Assembly (NCBI GenBank): GCA_945643635.1
Contig: CALZFC010000349.1
Span: 2,968,501-3,032,500, forward strand
Origin: Allodiplogaster sudhausi
Lineage: Eukaryota; Nematoda; Chromadorea; Rhabditida; Diplogasteridae
Direction: 5' to 3'
Length of the DNA stretch: 64,000 bases
The notes under the pieces: generated by a model
What the model saw: only the letters and a program-made list of their open reading frames with translations
Database searches by the model: none
Told to the model about the DNA's origin: nothing
Translations under genes and position numbers: made by a program
In this document: piece after piece, positions 44,215-57,787 of the stretch
How the letters are laid out: every line of letters begins with the position of its first letter
Numbering within the stretch: the first letter of the stretch is position 1

Positions 44215-46465
44215 CACTCACAGTCGGGTTGTACCTTGTGCCGTTTGCCATTGAAACTAGCAGCCAAAACTCGCTCCTATAAATCATTTGTATAGATAAA
44301 TATGTATATACTCGATAGCCTTTCATATTTACGTTAAAGTCAAATAGAAACTATATATGTATGTATATAAAATTGTCGTATTTATTACTTGATGTATTTG
44401 CTATAAAACATCTCAGAAACCTATTAAAAACCAACCGAAATCGCTTGAGACACAACATTGCAAGAATCGGATTGAGCGACGGAATTAGACAAAGAAGAAC
44501 ATTGAGGAGAGTTAGCACCCATTCTGGTGCGCGGATGCCTGACAATTTTGGTACTGAAAAAATGTGTTGAAAAACACTTTTATCTAAAAAAAGAAATCAA
44601 AGATCAAATAGGCAAAGGTTCCAGTCCCAAAACATTTTGCTATTAAATCTGAATTACCTTTTGCTTGCATAATGATATGTACGCCTATTGGTCCGTACGT
44701 AAGCAGCAACCCAATCGACTGCGCAAGCAGAGCATATGAAATCTGACGCTGACTGAAGCTTGCCGAATGATTTGCTACAAAAACAAATAAAGATACATGG
44801 CGGGAAATTTACATAAATGGTAGTTAATCTTCATTAGCTCTTTAAGCCAATCTTCGAACGTACATGCTTTATTAAGCTGACGCTTAATTCTGTACAGCAC
44901 ACGCGCATTCATAAGCACGGACATCAACGCTATGCTGACCAAGTAGGAGTAATAAATCTGGAAAAGCAAAATATTGAAAATCGTGAAGTAAGAGAATAAC
45001 AATATGGTGAAAAATAACTGATAAAAGTATACCAAACCTTATCATAAGAAACTTCGATAAAATTAAATTGAATTATTAATCTTTTGATTGACTAATGCTT
45101 ACTTACCTCAGTAGCGATTTTCCACGTGGAAGTCATGACGAGATTGCACGAGTCATTCTTCGCCAGCCGCCCAGAAGTAAACATTTGAAGCGGAAATATG
45201 ATCTGGAAGCAAGCAAATGAGACCGAGAATGTAGAGAATATTATAGAATATGATCGAGGATAAAAGCTATATAAAGATTGATTAAAAAGTTTTTGTAAAT
45301 AAAAGAATACTAAGAATGATGACAGCAAATTTTAAAGATGAAGAGAAAATGCTTACGAAAATGACTGAGAATGGCGCAGCAAAGAGAAGGACTTCGCGAA
45401 AGCTCATTTGATACTCGTGTACAATGCGAGCGTAACGGAAAGTTGAGACCATCTGGAAAGCTCAGAAGATATTCGTAAAAATATAATAAGTAGAACATAA
45501 ATTCGTGTTAAATAAATTCGTATAAAATGGGGTCGTATAAAATTAATTCATATTATTCATGCAAGAAAGTGCTGTCGAACCAGTCCATGAATAATCGTTA
45601 AGCTCATTAGCAATCCGACATTTCTCTGCGCGGTACACCAGAAAAGACTTGTCTGGTAGGCCCTGAAAGGTTTTTTTTTGGCATTTTTAAGATGTTATTT
45701 TATTTATTTTATCTTCTTCTTCTTGAAGATTATCAATTCTAAGAAACCTCTCATCGCCGATCGCGAACAATGCAAGCAGAACGTAGTTCCTGACGATGAA
45801 TGGAAGAGAGAAGAAAAAGATGCCGTACGTCAGAAGCACCACCGTATTCTATTAGAGAATTTTGTCTTTGTATATTTTCTCTTGTTGACCCGATTAACGA
45901 ATAAACCGTGAAGAGCTTTCTGTTCATAAATTTCTTCTGCGATAAATTTGGATTTCTTCCAGTATTGAAAGGAGAGAACTTTGTGCAGTGCAATGCCCAA
46001 AGTACGCTTTCGCAAAATTGTACGCAAAGAAATATCAGCTTTGAGCCAGCAGAGCCATCTTGCAAAGTGTCTATGTATACTATTTCGAAAACCGGCATTA
46101 AGAACGCGAGTCTGTTTGGTATGCTAATAAAAGTCTTTATTCACTCTCTTTTACTTATCTCGAATTTTGCAAAAAAATATTCATTCAATTTTGATGGTTA
46201 CATATTCAAGAAACATATTAATTGGAAATCCAACATCAACCCATGGTAAAAGTCCTACCTTGTACTTGACGAAAGTGTCGGGTCGTCTGCGGATGACGTG
46301 CGTGAGAAAGAGGACGGGAATGAAGGCGAGCGACAGGGTCAGCGAGTTGCGTAACGCGGCAGGAAAGTAGGACTCGAGCAGATGAGCGTCTTGGGACCAG
46401 ACGGCGAAAACAGGAGTGTCGTCTGTCATCTGAGGAGTTGGCCCAAAAAGTTCGTCGTCGGACAT
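44215..46465 (-). CDS. Seven-TM chemoreceptor-like gene, copy 5 (intact)
   Basis: Exons on the minus strand: 46465-46259, 45848-45748, 45662-45581, 45452-45357, 45202-45107, 44957-44864, 44774-44658 and 44538-44432, totalling 900 nt in phase, then a short tail exon near 44258; about 310 aa. Exon 1 is longer than in the paralogs (207 versus 168 nt) because of an upstream ATG and an acidic N-terminus (MSDDELFGPTPQMTDD). TM1 (LTLSLAFIPVLFLTHVI), TM2 (VVLLTYGIFFFSLPFIV), the extracellular loop Cys (KNDSCNLVM) and TM7 with CLIPSLNPILAMLCLKRFR are all present. All splice sites are GT/AG. By analogy a chemosensory G-protein-coupled receptor; family not assigned. Confidence 0.75.
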
Positions 46466-46469
46466 CTGA

Positions 46470-48125
46470 GTGAGGATATGGCAGAGTGCCAAAAAAGAAA
46501 GGAGACAAAATATAGATTCATGAGAGTGCATGTACTTATGTCTCTGTAAACAAGGTGAATTATATAAGAACGCCAATGGCATGTTGGGCGCTGTTTAATG
46601 GGGCCCATTAGTCAATTAACCCACACATTCATTGAAAGACATTTAAAGGCACCGCCCCTCAGTTTGGATGAAAATGAGTGAGGAATTTCTTTTTTTATAA
46701 AACTTTTAATGATTAAATTTGCAAGAAATTATTTGAAAGATACACTGGGGCGTCATGGGACTGAACATCTTTAGCCACACGAAGTGGCTACAATCCGAGG
46801 CACACACTTCATTTCCATAGAAATGGAAGGGCGCGATATCACAGATGAAGAAGGCAAATCCAACACGCACCAATGCCTTTTTGCCCTTATTCTCCCCAAC
46901 CTCGTGGTCATAAGGTACACACTTTACAAATCCTTTCAATTATCTCATCTACCTACATGACTCTGCCGATTGCGAAGAAGAAAAAAATAGCCTATTTGCT
47001 GCAAATTAGTATCATATAAGGTCTTCACATCACTGGCCAAAAAACGCTGAGCTTGCATATCGCAAGTGCAATATGTACTGATTATAACCAAAAACATCAT
47101 TTAAAAAAAGAAACTTTCGGAAAAAAGAAGCTTTTATCGCACAACTCAATTCTTACGTCTCTTTCCGCGATCCATATCGAAAATAACATGGTCGGGTCGT
47201 CTACTCATAGGTCACGCCATTTGCCTAAAACCGAATACCGGCATTCGAGATTGCAAATTCGGAACCCTCCTGAACATCAACAGCATGAGCGGAACAATTT
47301 TTTCGGTGTGAATATATTCAGCATGTCAACTGAATATTCTTAAACGAATATTGTTGTGTAGTAATATCGTATCGGTGGCGTTTGGAAGAAAGGGGTGATA
47401 TCTTTATGCTAACTTACTTGATACATCGCACTACTAAATAAGCTACAAGGTGATAGGGAGTGGAGGGGGGCAGCCGCCATCTCGTGGCTCTTTCTCTACT
47501 CGACTTGACTCTACTGCCACTCGACCGTTCCTTCTTCGGCAGCCAGTTGGTCCCGCCCCTGACTAGGTCTCGTTTCAGGAGCGGCATCAATAGACCTCCA
47601 GCAATATAAGGGAGAACATCCACTAGGAGGCGCATTAACAGACCTACAGCAGGAGAGGGATCAACAGATATCCAACTAGATCATACAAAGTACCTCCAAC
47701 AAGGAGGAGGGGGTGTGCATCAACTGACCATCATGCCAGCACAAGTCGCATTGACTCTTTCACCAAGTAATAAATGAATAATAATTACATTAATTTAAAT
47801 TAGTTAAATAATAAACAAATAAACTAATGTTTAAAGAACAAACACATATACACATGAAAAATGTTGCAAACTCACATTCTAAACATACATATACATATTC
47901 ATAAGCAACACTGTTCTATTAAATTATTTAGGCCAGTATTGTCGCGGGATAACTGATTCATAAAAAAATGAGTTAACAATGATTTAGAAAAGAAATATTG
48001 TCATTACAAAAATTTACACTCAACCATTGTCATGCCTTGGTCCATGTAAAGCAAGCAATTATTCTAGTGGTTGGATAAATAAAGCAAAGAGTAAATTATA
48101 ATTGTATAATATGTTAATAAATCAA
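46470..48125. other. Intergenic with remnants of the Thr-rich gene family
   Basis: No intact gene. Near 47,720-47,760 the minus strand shows a shrunken piece like exon 3 of the Thr-rich family (GCGACTTGTGC). At 47,575-47,690 there is a CATCAATAGACCTCC-type repeat that also occurs in the introns of the paralogs near 52.55 and 63.5 kb. Confidence 0.35.
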
Positions 48126-48130
48126 TAAAT

Positions 48131-48570
48131 ACTATTTTTTGAAAACAATTCCATCAACCGTCGCCAGCGCCATATACTTTGGCGGCGGACAGCTCTTGCA
48201 CGTTAGCTGCGTCGAGGTAGATGACGTCGTCGATGTCGTGGATGTCGTGGTGGTAGTCGCCGTTGCTTCCGTGGTGGTTCTGGGTGTCGTGGTGATGGTG
48301 GTGGTGGTTATTGGCGGAGGTCCTGAACACATTATAAAGTTGTCTAATTATAATAATTTTGTAATTAAGCTTTATTAAGAAATTATTTCTAACATTTAAA
48401 ACACAAAATAATTCGAATTTTCTTCCTTTGCCATCTCCCTCAACGTGGACTTTGTGTTACTTTAAAGTTGCAAAAAAAAGTAAGATTAACAAACTTGTGA
48501 GGCTCGGGTGAGTAGGCTGTGCATAGCCATGCAGCCGTGGGCAACACGTGCCATGACGAAGAAGAGAGAG
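48131..48570 (-). pseudogene. Thr-rich secreted gene, copy C (remnant)
   Basis: The signal-peptide exon (about 48570-48490) keeps SLLSLFFVMARVAHGCMAM, but AAG stands where gene A has its start ATG. The Thr-rich exon (about 48325-48145) keeps the stalk and TCKSCPPPKYMALA before a donor-like GTTGAT. Exons 4-6 are absent downstream and exon 3 is reduced, so the copy is dead. Confidence 0.55.
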
Positions 48571-48574
48571 AGGA

Positions 48575-51500
48575 GAGAAACTTGGCCTTCTTCTTCCTTC
48601 CCTCCTTTCCTCTTCCTTATACCAGAATGCCATGGGTGTCCAGGTAAATGTACATATGGAGAGGATGAAATGAAGTCTATCCGCCTCTTTGCGCCATTAG
48701 TGAGGACAGACACTAAAATTGTATAATATATAGTGGCCCCAAGAAAGATCATCCAACCTGGTTGGCAAAATGTTTGGTGAACAGGTCGTGCTGACCTGGC
48801 TTGCCTCAAGTGAAATGACATGCCTCGATCTGACAGCTCCAACGTTACGCAGTTCGACATGTCATGATTAGAGAGAGAGAGAGGGAAAGAGAGAAAGAGA
48901 TGGTGAGAGTGAGAGACAAGATGACTGAAATCTCCCATTGTCAGGAATGAAAACGGCAAGTCAAATTGTGAATGAGACAGGTTTGAGCAGGCATCATTTC
49001 TTTGTTTCGAAATGTCTAAAAAGACATTCGTTTACTAGCCATGCTCAGCTGTTGATGATATCATTCAATTGCGTATTATGTTATTTACATTAATGCATTT
49101 TTTTCTGTACATTCGTAGCTAATCAGCAATTATTACACTTTATCGAATGTACGTAATTAAAATTGATCTACCCCTCTCATTACAAGAGAATGTGAAAAGA
49201 GAATTTGAGATTTTTACAATCAATATAGATAAGAAAGAGAGAGAGAGAGCGAAAAAGAGAAGGAGAGAGAGAGGGAAAGTGAGAGTGAGAGAAGAAGAAT
49301 GCAGCAAAAATTTTGTTGCTACAAATGCTATAGAATCGCCGACCTTCTCAAATATTCTATAGCAGCCTGCGCCAGGGATTGTTGTGAAGCTACAGCTTAT
49401 TTGGACGATGCGTGCAAGATTCTATACAACTGCTGTGCTAATTTTCGGGTACAAAAAGCTATCCAACCAACATCCTGGAGGGATAGGAGCAAAATCCGCA
49501 TGTTTTCTTTTAAATCCACTCATCCTCATAATTTCTGATACCGCCCATAAAATGCAACATCTCGTCGAATTCCATTGCAATAGGATCATAGAGAAAAAAT
49601 ATCGTGCATGATTTATCAGAGATCTATAGGAGCTGAATCAATTTATATTAGAATGAACAATGCACTGCACGAAAATGCTGATGGAGCATCCTAAAGGCTT
49701 ATGAATAAGTTGTGACCATTACTTTGTATCCATCTTCGACCTGTTGTCGATCACTCGTCACCCTTGAAAGATTTGAATTCCGTTCGAAACCCCTTTTGAA
49801 TTCACGCGCCCTATTTGCCTAAATACGCTACGTTTCGCTACCAAAATAAGGTAGAAAGTTCAAATAATGTGAGTTTGTTTTTTTCTCCATTAGAAACATC
49901 ATCAATTTCTATTGTAAATTAAAGCCAACCGTAACCACACCGCAGGTAATGGACATCATGAAGATCGGAGTGCACTGAGTGAGGCGCCGCGAAAGGAGGC
50001 GCGACGCAACCTAGAAATGGCGGAGTTGAAGCCTTTTCTTATTTTCGAGGATATTTAAATTTTCATTTAAAAAAATGAAAAATAACACAAGATATGTAAC
50101 AATGTGTATATTACTACAAATAACCTACATTAAGCATTAATTAAAACATCTCCGCCTACTTTTTGCAAAATAGCGCGCTGGTTGCCGACGGGAGGAACAT
50201 CGTGGGGTCTTCTCCGTCCTCGAAGGGAGACTCCGTCCGGCTTGCAAACTAATGCCGGCATTCGCGATTGTAACGCTCATTTCTGCGCTGAATAACAGCA
50301 GCCACAGGGTGATGATTTTCCCTCCTATGATCAATGGGACGTTAACATAAATGCAGCTAAGAGGAATCAACATACTACTTTCAACTAACAACTAATGTGG
50401 GCATAAACGGATATCGGTCAAATGAATGCTACTAAGTCTAAATATAAATTTTTATTGGTGATATATGTCTCTCTTCCATTTACTTGTAATATTATGCCCG
50501 GATATTCTGTCAACGCTTATTTCATGCCTTTGTTCTTGCCATCACCCACCGTGCTCAGGCCCTGGTTGTGGGATAAACTTATAAACCTGGTATGTGAAAG
50601 GTTCTCAAGTGTTGTCACATTATGTCACCCTTGATTTTTATTTCATCGCTTATTTCATGATCTGTGCTTATGCTTTCTGACATTCGTTATTTCAATATTT
50701 AAAAAAAAATCAATATTTTCATTTCTGTTCGAAATGTTTAAAAAGATATTAGTTTACAAGCCATGCTCTCGATGACCTCGGGCGCGACCTCGGGCGCTAC
50801 CTCAGCATTTAGTCCGTTCCCTTAGGTGCAAACAAAATATTGCCAAGGCAGGCGTATTCGAACACTATTTGAAGTAGCGCAAGTTGGATTGAACTGCAAA
50901 AGAAAGCGACTGGTATGAGGACAGGTTTAGGTTGTGCATCAAAGAGAATATGTTCCTTGTCGATGTAGATGAAAATTTCGGAGAACTCACCTGTTACAAT
51001 GCTCATACTCGCAGTTATAAAAGCTTTCTAGGGCTTCATACTTTCTGTTTGAGCTGTCTTACACAGATACATATTTATAGATATACATTTTTTATAAATA
51101 CTAAAGTGCACTTCTCTCATGGAATGACACTTAACATTAAAAAAACTCCACACCTTAATAATAAAGAAACCTAAGCATATCTGAGTAAAGAGACTCCACG
51201 GCACTATAGAGAGAGAAAAGAAGCAACCGACTACCATATCAGAGCCATAGATTATAGGAAATATAGCAGTACAGATTTGAATAATCTATTCGAAAAAGGT
51301 CCTAAAGCGGAATACTCTCAATATGTTTCTTAAGTCTCTGAAATTGTACTGCAGAGGACGGAAGAGATTAGGCAAACGAATGGCAAAACTATTATGACGA
51401 ATCTTGAGCTTCCAGCGAGAAATATGAAAATTGTGCACAGATACACGACCATTCGAAGCCGTAAAAGTAATAAACTTGCTAAGCTCAACATCTGCAAGCT

Positions 51501-51700
51501 GATGCAAAATTTTATAGAAGAAAAAAAGATCACAACGAGTGCGTCTAAGCAAGAGAGATGGGAGAGTGAAAATTCTAAAACGAGCATCGTAACAAGGCAG
51601 ATCAGAGAAAGATAATGGTCTAGAAACTGTAAAGCAACGTATATATACATAGTAGTCTCGTATATATACATAGTTGTATCGTATACATGCTGTTCATTCT
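48575..51700. other. Diverged duplicate of the Thr-rich gene region, decayed
   Basis: It shares several blocks with 55.3-56.7 kb, for example TTCGAAATGT..AAAAAGA and GCTGTTGATGATATCATT near 49.0 kb versus 56.45 kb, and CTTGTCGATG near 50.96 and 56.07 kb. No intact gene is present apart from the pseudo-exon below; a 65-codon minus-strand frame at 50809-51006 is unrecognised. Confidence 0.35.
50145..50275 (-). pseudogene. Isolated exon 4 of the Thr-rich family with two frameshifts
   Basis: The minus strand shows the family's CKPDG exon (AATGCCGGCATTAG...TTTGCAAAAAGTAG). Relative to genes A and B it has one extra base just before the CKPDG codons and one extra base a few codons later, so no single frame covers it. 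Confidence 0.5.
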
Positions 51701-51705
51701 CTAGT

Positions 51706-54368
51706 TTAAAAATCCCTGCAGAACGCGGTGAAGCCCTCCGTCAGCGGGCCTTTATCATCATTCCAGACTCCCATTTTGCAGGTGACGGGTGTACTTATTG
51801 TCCCCACATACTTCACGTCGCTGAGGTAGAGTTCGGTAATAGCAGCGTCGCTGCACACGAGCGTCATATCAGCACCAATCGAGATCTTAAAATAGTCTCC
51901 GAAAAACTCCCGTTTGAACTTATTTGCCTGCATACGGGATTGATTTCCATTTATACAATAATTCAGCAGAAGGTTCAAATAATATGCTTCTGTTGTTGTT
52001 TTTTCTTCTCTATTAGAGACACTTGCATTGCGCACACATCGATCCCAACCTGTGGGAGCTGGCAGTGCAGATCTATGTCACTTTCCGGGCACAGCGTGGA
52101 GATAGGCGGTTGCGCGCAAGCTATAAAATGAAGGAAGGAGGTTTAAAAATAGTTTTTGTTACATTTGAAAAGATATTCTAAATTTTTCAAAAAGAAAAAC
52201 CGAAGCAGAAATAACGCAAGGGCTAGGTTTTACTAGAAATAAAATAAAATAAGCATTAATTAAAAAAAAATTGGGGCAGAAAAACTTTTTTTAAAACTTT
52301 TTTGGCAGAAGATCGGGCTCGTGGCAGCGAAGCCCCTGCTGGGTTCCCCGACGTCCTCGTACGACACGCCGTCCGCCTTGCACCGAACGCCTTGCATCGA
52401 GATTGGAAACTGAGTTTGCTGAAACGGTTAGGAATGACGTCATAATATCAAATCGATTTGGGCAAGAGCATTGTCTCTATATTCGGGCGGTTGGAGACGG
52501 TTGGGTTAGGGGGGCAATAATGGACCTCCTCCAGCTATACGAGGAGCCATCAATAGATCTCCTACTGGCAGGGAGCGGTCATAATCAACTGACCCCGGTC
52601 AAAGCCATCATTGTGCTCCCTGTCGCGCATGTCGCCGTGACGCAGTCCGCTTTCATTACCATCAGTAGCTTTTCATCATTGCAGACAGCAAATGACGGAC
52701 ACTAAATCCACATGACGCGATTTGCGAGAGAATCAAAATGCTCGGGGCCCTAGAAAAATCATCATCTCAGATTTTGCTTAAAAGTTGGTTCTAGGTAAAG
52801 TTAGACCCGCAGAATCGAATGGGATTGGTCTTGGAGCCTAAAAAATTCATTTAAAAAAATTATGAAGAATTGAAAAACTGCGCATCTTTTTGAGGTGGCC
52901 GAGTTGGGCGAATGTTTATGAACATCTCTCCGCGCCCAGTAAAGCAATATACGTGAAAATTTTAATCTAGATAGAAATGATTTTACTTATGTACATTGTA
53001 AAAACAGAATTTGAAATTTTCAAATATCGATTTTTACGTGCTCTCAAACTCAATACATTCGAATATTCCAATTCACGCGGTGAAAATCTGGTGAATTGGT
53101 GTATTTACATAGTTTATAGCTGGTTTGAGTCGCTTTTCGATTTGTTGTGAGAAATAGCTACATTTAATTTCAGTTTCAAGAATGTTATATTGTAGCTAAT
53201 TTAACGGACTTTCATGTCAACTATAGTACCTATAGGTCTCATTTTGTGGAGATGAGTAAATTCGTTAATATTTGGTCGAAAAGTGCATTTTTTTTTGCTC
53301 AAAATGATCTTATTCGTTTCATCAATGTAAAAAGAAAGATCAAAAACAAAATATCACTAGATATAGAGAAAATCGATATTTGAATGCGACAAATATCGCG
53401 TCGCGCCGCGATTCTGCACCAGTTTTCACTGTTGCGAATGACCTAAACGCATAGAAAAGTCGCCTAGTTCATCGAAATGAAACTCCCTATGTATCATTCG
53501 AAAGCCAATTTTATGCTCTTTACGATACATACAAAACTGTCTGCGCAAATTGTAATATAACATGTACATTCCTCATTGAGTTTGAGAGCACGTAAAAAAT
53601 CGATATTTGAAAATTTTCAAATTCTGTTTTTACAATTTACATAAGCAATATCTTTTTCATCTACATTAAGATTTTCACGTATATTGCTTTACTGGACGCG
53701 GAGAGATGTTCATAAACCTACTCGGCCACCTCAAAAAGATGCGCAGTTTTTCAATTCTTCATAACTTTTTAAAATGAATTTCTTAGGCTCCAAGACCAAT
53801 CCCATTCGATTCTGCGGGTCTAACTTTACCTGGAAACAACTTTTAAGCAAAATCGGAGATGATGATTTTTCGAGGGCCCCAGCCCTTTTGATTTATTTTG
53901 ATTCTCTCGCAAATCGCGTCATATATGCAAATAAATAATGAATTATTATTCATTAATTTAAATTAGTTAATTGATATACAATAATATTCTCTCTGTTAGC
54001 ATATATGAACATACATATGTCATGAATTTTTTTTATGATAGATTATATTCCTTTTTTGCTTGAAAGTAAAAATAGAGCTGTACATCTATCTACTCACCGC
54101 AAATCGTCTCCAACATTTTAATACTTTTTTCTTTTACTCTCTGTAGACATGCGATCTGCTCCAATAAGCCAGTTTTCTCCATCTTTCTATCTACATATCT
54201 CGCGCTGTCTATTTCTTTTTGTCTTTCTATTTCACATTCTCTCTAATTATCTCTCCCGCTCTCCCTCCCTCTCTCTTTCTCTTCCTCTCTCTTCTTATCT
54301 CTCGTTCTCTCTCTCGCTCTTCCTTTCTCTCTTTCTTTCTCTCTCTCCCTCTTTCTCTCTCTCCCTCT

Positions 54369-54444
<76 letters not shown>

Positions 54445-55281
54445 TCTCTCTCTCTCTCTATCTCTGCCGCGCTGCAAAACAGCTGGTTAGCGATGAAGGC
54501 CACGAGGCCACGACGAGAAAGTTCGACCCTTACAACAGGAAACAAAGAAAAGTGAAAAGCAAGCAGACTAATTAATTAATATGATATTTATTACATAACT
54601 TTTCCTTTTCTTTCAAATTCATTGAAATATCGAAAATGCCATCATAAGCAACACTTATAATTATTTCGGCTCGATTCATAAATAAAGAAGTGAGTATATT
54701 ATAACTGTATAGTAAACAAATTAAAAATATAATGCAAAATACAGTTCCACCAACCGGCTCTGGCGCCATGTACACGGGCGACGGACAACTCATGCAGGTA
54801 AGCGGTGCAACGGTCGTCGTGGTCGACATCGATGTAGTTGAAGTCGTCGACGGTGTTGTGGTGGTTGAAGGTGCTTCCGTGGTGGTGCTGGGCGCCGTCG
54901 TAGTGGTGGTCGGTGGCGTGGTGGTAGTTAGTGGTAGCGGTCCTGAATGCACGCACTACGTTTCCTGATTAGGTACGTATGTTCATTTTGAAAAAAAAGC
55001 TCAATTAAGATACCATTACAACATTTAGAACACACTTCGTATCAGTTAACAATATCTATTAAAGCATCGCTTTTTAAATAGATGCTTGCTATACTTTAGT
55101 TAAAAGGGCGTCACTCAATAGAGGAAAAAAAAGAAATTTTTAAGAAGATAAACCGACGTGTGAGGCTTAGATGCGTTGGCTGCATGGCCATGCAGCCGTT
55201 GGCGGTGCGAGCAACCGAGAAGAGGACGACGAGAGAGAGCACCGCAGAGAGAACCACAGCCATTCTTGCTGCTTCACTCAT
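51706..55281 (-). CDS. Secreted Thr-rich, Cys-rich protein (gene A, complete)
   Basis: Six minus-strand exons: 55281-55158, 54942-54755, 52701-52594, 52418-52298, 52120-52023 and 51927-51706. They total 861 nt with matching phases (286 aa). Exon 1 encodes a signal peptide (MAVVLSAVLSLVVLFSVART). Exon 2 encodes a Thr/Pro/Ser stalk, probably O-glycosylated, then TCMSCPSP. Exon 3 has CPSFAVCNDEKLLM and DCVTATC, exon 4 VRCKADG and FCQK, exon 5 three Cys, and exon 6 GDYFKISIGADMTLVCSD...VTCKMGVWND...FTAFC. The Cys-rich part resembles the C6/DUF281-like extracellular domains common in nematodes, but I cannot place it firmly. Intron 2 (about 2 kb) contains foldback element 3 and a CT microsatellite. 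Function unknown; secreted or cuticle-facing by inference. Confidence 0.75.
52712..53922. mobile_element. Foldback element 3 in gene A intron 2
   Basis: ATGACGCGATTTGCGAGAGA at 52712 is complemented at the right end (53922), and the two arms of about 0.6 kb mirror each other with few changes around a centre near 53,317. No transposase. In gene B the same intron reads ACTAAATAGTATATGCAAAT without the element, so the insertion point is exact. Its ends differ from the TTAA family, so it is a separate family. Confidence 0.8.
54228..54465 (+). repeat. Long CT microsatellite
   Basis: About 240 bp of (CT)n with scattered TTTCTC and CCCTC changes, in intron 2 of gene A. Confidence 0.95.
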
Positions 55282-55284
55282 TTC

Positions 55285-55401
55285 CTCCTTTCCGCTTTCC
55301 TCCTCCTTATATACATACTACGCACTGACAAGGAGTACAAACGGTCTCAGCAAATCATGACCTTTCGACATTTTCTTCATTAACCCCCCTCCCCCTCTCA
55401 C

Positions 55402-55432
<31 letters not shown>

Positions 55433-57200
55433 CGCCCCTCTCTTTCTCCGTCTCTTTCTTCCTCTGTCTCCTCACTCTCTCTCTTTGTCTCTCTCTCTGC
55501 CTCTCTCTCTCTTTGCTCATTTAACTGTCGCAATTTGCAATAAACTATCCACTGATTGCTTGTTTTTTTCGACAAACATGTCCTGCCTTTGACCCTATCC
55601 AGCCGACCATGACAAAGGTCCCCAGCACCAAATGGTCTTTGATGAAGAACTGTCGACACCTTAGAATATCCCTGTTTGAATTCCCGCTCTCCTTTGCCTA
55701 ACAACGAGGTTTCCATTTCAAAATTCCGGAAAATTCATATAATACTTGAGTGGTTTTGTTAGTGTCTTTTTCCCCTGTAAAAACACTTACAATTTCTACT
55801 GTAGATTAAGAGAGCCTGTCTGACAATCCTCGAACAAAAACAAAAATTTGCTGTAAAAAAAAGTATTAAAATTTTTTTCCTAATTTGTATGGCTTGATCA
55901 GTCAGCGTCTTTCAATGCCGTGATGACGAATGCAAAGAATACACCGGAGGAGAACCTCGCCTTTCCTTCTCCTTCTCTCCTTTCCTCTCTCCTTCCTCCT
56001 CCTCATTCACCCTGCGGCGTTCCGAACGATTTCTGTGCAAGCCAGATGATTGACCTTCAATACTCCTTGTCGATGAAGATGAAAATGTGTTACAGAGAAG
56101 TTGGGAAGAGACAAGAGGGAGAGCAAAGAGAGAGAGAGATAGAGAGAGAGAGAATATGAGCATGTGAACTTGCATTCACGGACCATTAACTGCCACTTCT
56201 GTGGCTCATTTCATCTCTTATTTCATGCTCGGTGTTTATGCATTCTCTTTACATTATTTGATTCTGTCAAAACTGAACAGTCTATCCGCCAACTTACGCA
56301 CCATAAGTAAGGGCACTGACTGAGCAGATGAACGGCCACAAAGACGATCATTCAGTTGTCTGGGCAAACGCCCACACACAGCCCCGCTGCAATACGTTTT
56401 GTGAACAGTTAGTCTCTATTAGACAGTGCTTTCACTTCTGTTCGGAATGTGTCAAAAGAAGTTAGCTTACAAGCAATGCTGAGCTCTTGATGATATCTTT
56501 GAATGTCATATTATGTTATGTTAACGCTCGAATGTAGATGTTTATCTTACTTTGCATTCATTGAAAATGAGTAATTACAATTGAACAAGAGTACTCGGCT
56601 AAAAATCTCTCTATAGAATACTTTCACACTTTCTTGTTACAAGAGTAAGTGAGAAGGGAATTAGAGAATTTTACAAACAATGGAGATAAGAAAGAAAGAG
56701 GGGAGGAGTGAGAGAGAGAGAGACGAAGGCTGTAAGGACACAATGTGGTTGTGGGGGGAAGAAATATAAGGAGAAGGATATATTATATGAGCATTGGGCA
56801 GGTGTAACAGTCTAGTTGGATAATTGATTTTTAAAAATAGCTTAAAATCAATAATATAAAGTCGGTCTGGAATACACGCGATTGTCAAAAAGCGAGGAGG
56901 AGGAAATGCCTTGTGGCAAGAGCCTCACAGAGATTCCTTATTCAGAATGCACCTATGTATATAAGGAAGTGTTGAAAGAAATCCAAGATGCCGTGCAATT
57001 AATCTTGACAAAACTGGCGTCACTTTCGAAAAAAGGTCCCGACTTTTTTCATTTTAAAATGGATCCAGTTTTGCACCAAAAATGGCTCAACTTTTACTGA
57101 GCTGATTTATCTTCGCGAGTCCTATATCATTTCAGTGTTATGTATGTTTTTTCCATCCCATTATAATGTCTAAAGTATCAAAATATGGCTTCAGCTTCAG
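55285..57200. other. Decayed duplicate region; CT tracts; lone TTAA end
   Basis: No intact gene. CT-rich tracts lie at 55400-55520. A single foldback-type end, TTAAGAGAGCCTGTCTGACA, starts at 55806 with no partner. Blocks near 55.97-56.5 kb are similar to 49-51 kb. A 72-codon plus-strand frame at 56882-57100 is unrecognised. Confidence 0.35.
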
Positions 57201-57787
57201 CAAATTGGGTGTTTGGAAGTGTGCTCTCGCTCAGATGCGTGCGCGGTTCGCGTTGCGGTTGTTTACCTCGGGAGGAGGGAAGGGGGTGAAAGAGGGGGTT
57301 TCGTCATTCTACGCCACGAGTGTCCATGAGAGACGGTTAGGTTGTGTCTCGGTCGTCAAGGGGTGTGATGTTGGGTTGAAGTGGTATTGTCGGCGTTGTT
57401 TCTTGTCTCTGATTATGCGCGCTTTGCTCGACGGGTCATTCTACATTTTCCATGTTCAGAAGTTTAAGCGGTTGGCCGAGCCATTACTATTTTGATCAGT
57501 GGGCTCCTGTTGCTTTTTGACTTCAACAGGTGTCAGGCAAACGGTGGCTTTCAGGAATGTTAGAGTGAGGTTTCTGTAGCCTCAGAATAGTTCGGCGGCC
57601 AATATCATGCTTCTGGTTATAGGCGTTCTGACGCGAGAAAGAGGAGTCAAACGGTTTTCATTGTTCAGGCAAGAAGGGCCGGTGTGGTGAAGCGAGCGAT
57701 TTCCATTGCGGGAACGAGCAGTAAAATATCTTGTCGGGTGCTGCAGAGAAGCAGGTCACGAGACTGCCGGGGGCCCGTCTCAGTTGG

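Noticed and set aside
48139..48378. Plus-strand valine-rich frame
   Set aside because: It is the antisense of the Thr-rich exon of copy C; the same holds for the frame at 54732-54968 opposite gene A exon 2.
54149..54575. Several open frames over 60-118 codons on both strands
   Set aside because: They are translations of the CT/GA microsatellite.
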